This document shows, one piece after another, positions 5,680-5,791 of a DNA stretch of 5,791 nucleotides. The notes beneath the pieces were generated by a model, which was not told the origin of the DNA, did not search any database, and was given only the letters and a program-made list of their open reading frames with translations. Source of the DNA: Patescibacteria group bacterium (lineage in GTDB: Bacteria > Patescibacteriota > Minisyncoccia > Phycocordibacterales > UBA9973); the NCBI GenBank assembly GCA_018813625.1, contig JAHJBA010000019.1:1-5791 (forward strand), given 5' to 3'. The position numbers and the translations under genes are program-made. Every line of letters begins with the position of its first letter. Position 1 is the first letter of the stretch.

Positions 5680-5791
5680 TTATAATTTTTTATTTAAATA
5701 ATAAACCAATACACCAAATAACCCAACAAATATAAATATTGCTAATAAAATCCAGTTTCTTTTTGTTTTATATTCTTCAATATTTTTTTCA
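5680..5791 (-). CDS. C-terminal tail of an upstream protein with a single membrane span (partial)
   Basis: Thirty-six in-frame residues run from the window edge to a TAA at 5682-5680. They read as a charged stretch (EKNIEEYKTKRN), a hydrophobic segment of about 20 residues (WILLAIFIFVGLFGVLVYYL) and a short basic end (NKKL). This is the layout of a C-terminally anchored membrane protein, or the last helix of a larger one. It ends 5 bases before the sigma-like gene, in the same direction. The start and the function lie outside the window, so the identity is unknown; the tight spacing and clean membrane-span composition make a real gene likely. Confidence 0.65.
   Translation of the reverse strand, partial: EKNIEEYKTKRNWILLAIFIFVGLFGVLVYYLNKKL

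Overview
The window is AT-rich and almost entirely coding, with every supported gene on the minus strand, so transcription runs from position 5791 towards position 1. The gene families suggest a Candidate Phyla Radiation (Patescibacteria) bacterium, probably Parcubacteria-like. The evidence is a cysteine-rich zinc-ribbon protein of a style I know from these genomes, a two-helix membrane protein of the CPR type linked to type IV secretion, a sigma-region-4/HARE-HTH regulator, and a tiny protein with a charged-Gly-hydrophobic N terminus. TGA is used as a stop (positions 2091 and 2201) and no gene has an internal TGA, which argues for genetic code 11 and against the TGA=Gly code of Absconditabacteria/Gracilibacteria. 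The lineage is inferred from protein style, not from a marker gene.

Layout in order of transcription: the C-terminal tail of a membrane-anchored protein (5791-5680); a sigma-region-4 plus winged-helix DNA-binding protein (5674-4646); a 43-residue single-span membrane protein (4638-4507); a 55-base gap with a weak promoter-like sequence; a 448-residue inner-membrane protein of the CPR type-IV-secretion-associated type (4451-3105); the lytic transglycosylase MltG (3091-2201); a 37-residue, strongly basic, aromatic-rich microprotein (2204-2091); and a very large open frame (2094-1) that leaves the window without a stop.

The large frame is the main result. Its 698 visible codons, checked codon by codon, have no stop. 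They encode an N-terminal double zinc ribbon, a long Cys-rich middle with two near-identical modules, a second zinc-ribbon block whose cysteine spacing copies the first, and then a GT2 glycosyltransferase domain. GC content rises from roughly 20-30% in the middle to about 47% in the GT2 part (hand counts), so the gene looks like a composition mosaic. A perfect 56-bp direct repeat lies inside it, with copies exactly 453 bp (151 codons) apart.

MltG, the microprotein and the Cys-rich/GT2 protein are joined by two successive ATGA start/stop overlaps. They are probably one translationally coupled unit concerned with the envelope: MltG cuts nascent peptidoglycan glycan, and the GT2 domain presumably adds sugar to a surface polymer or protein. 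The acceptor, and the job of the zinc modules, cannot be read from the sequence. No RNA gene, insertion sequence, CRISPR array or attachment site was recognised. The only gaps between genes are 55, 13, 7 and 5 bases, so no gene-free stretch exceeds 300 bases.
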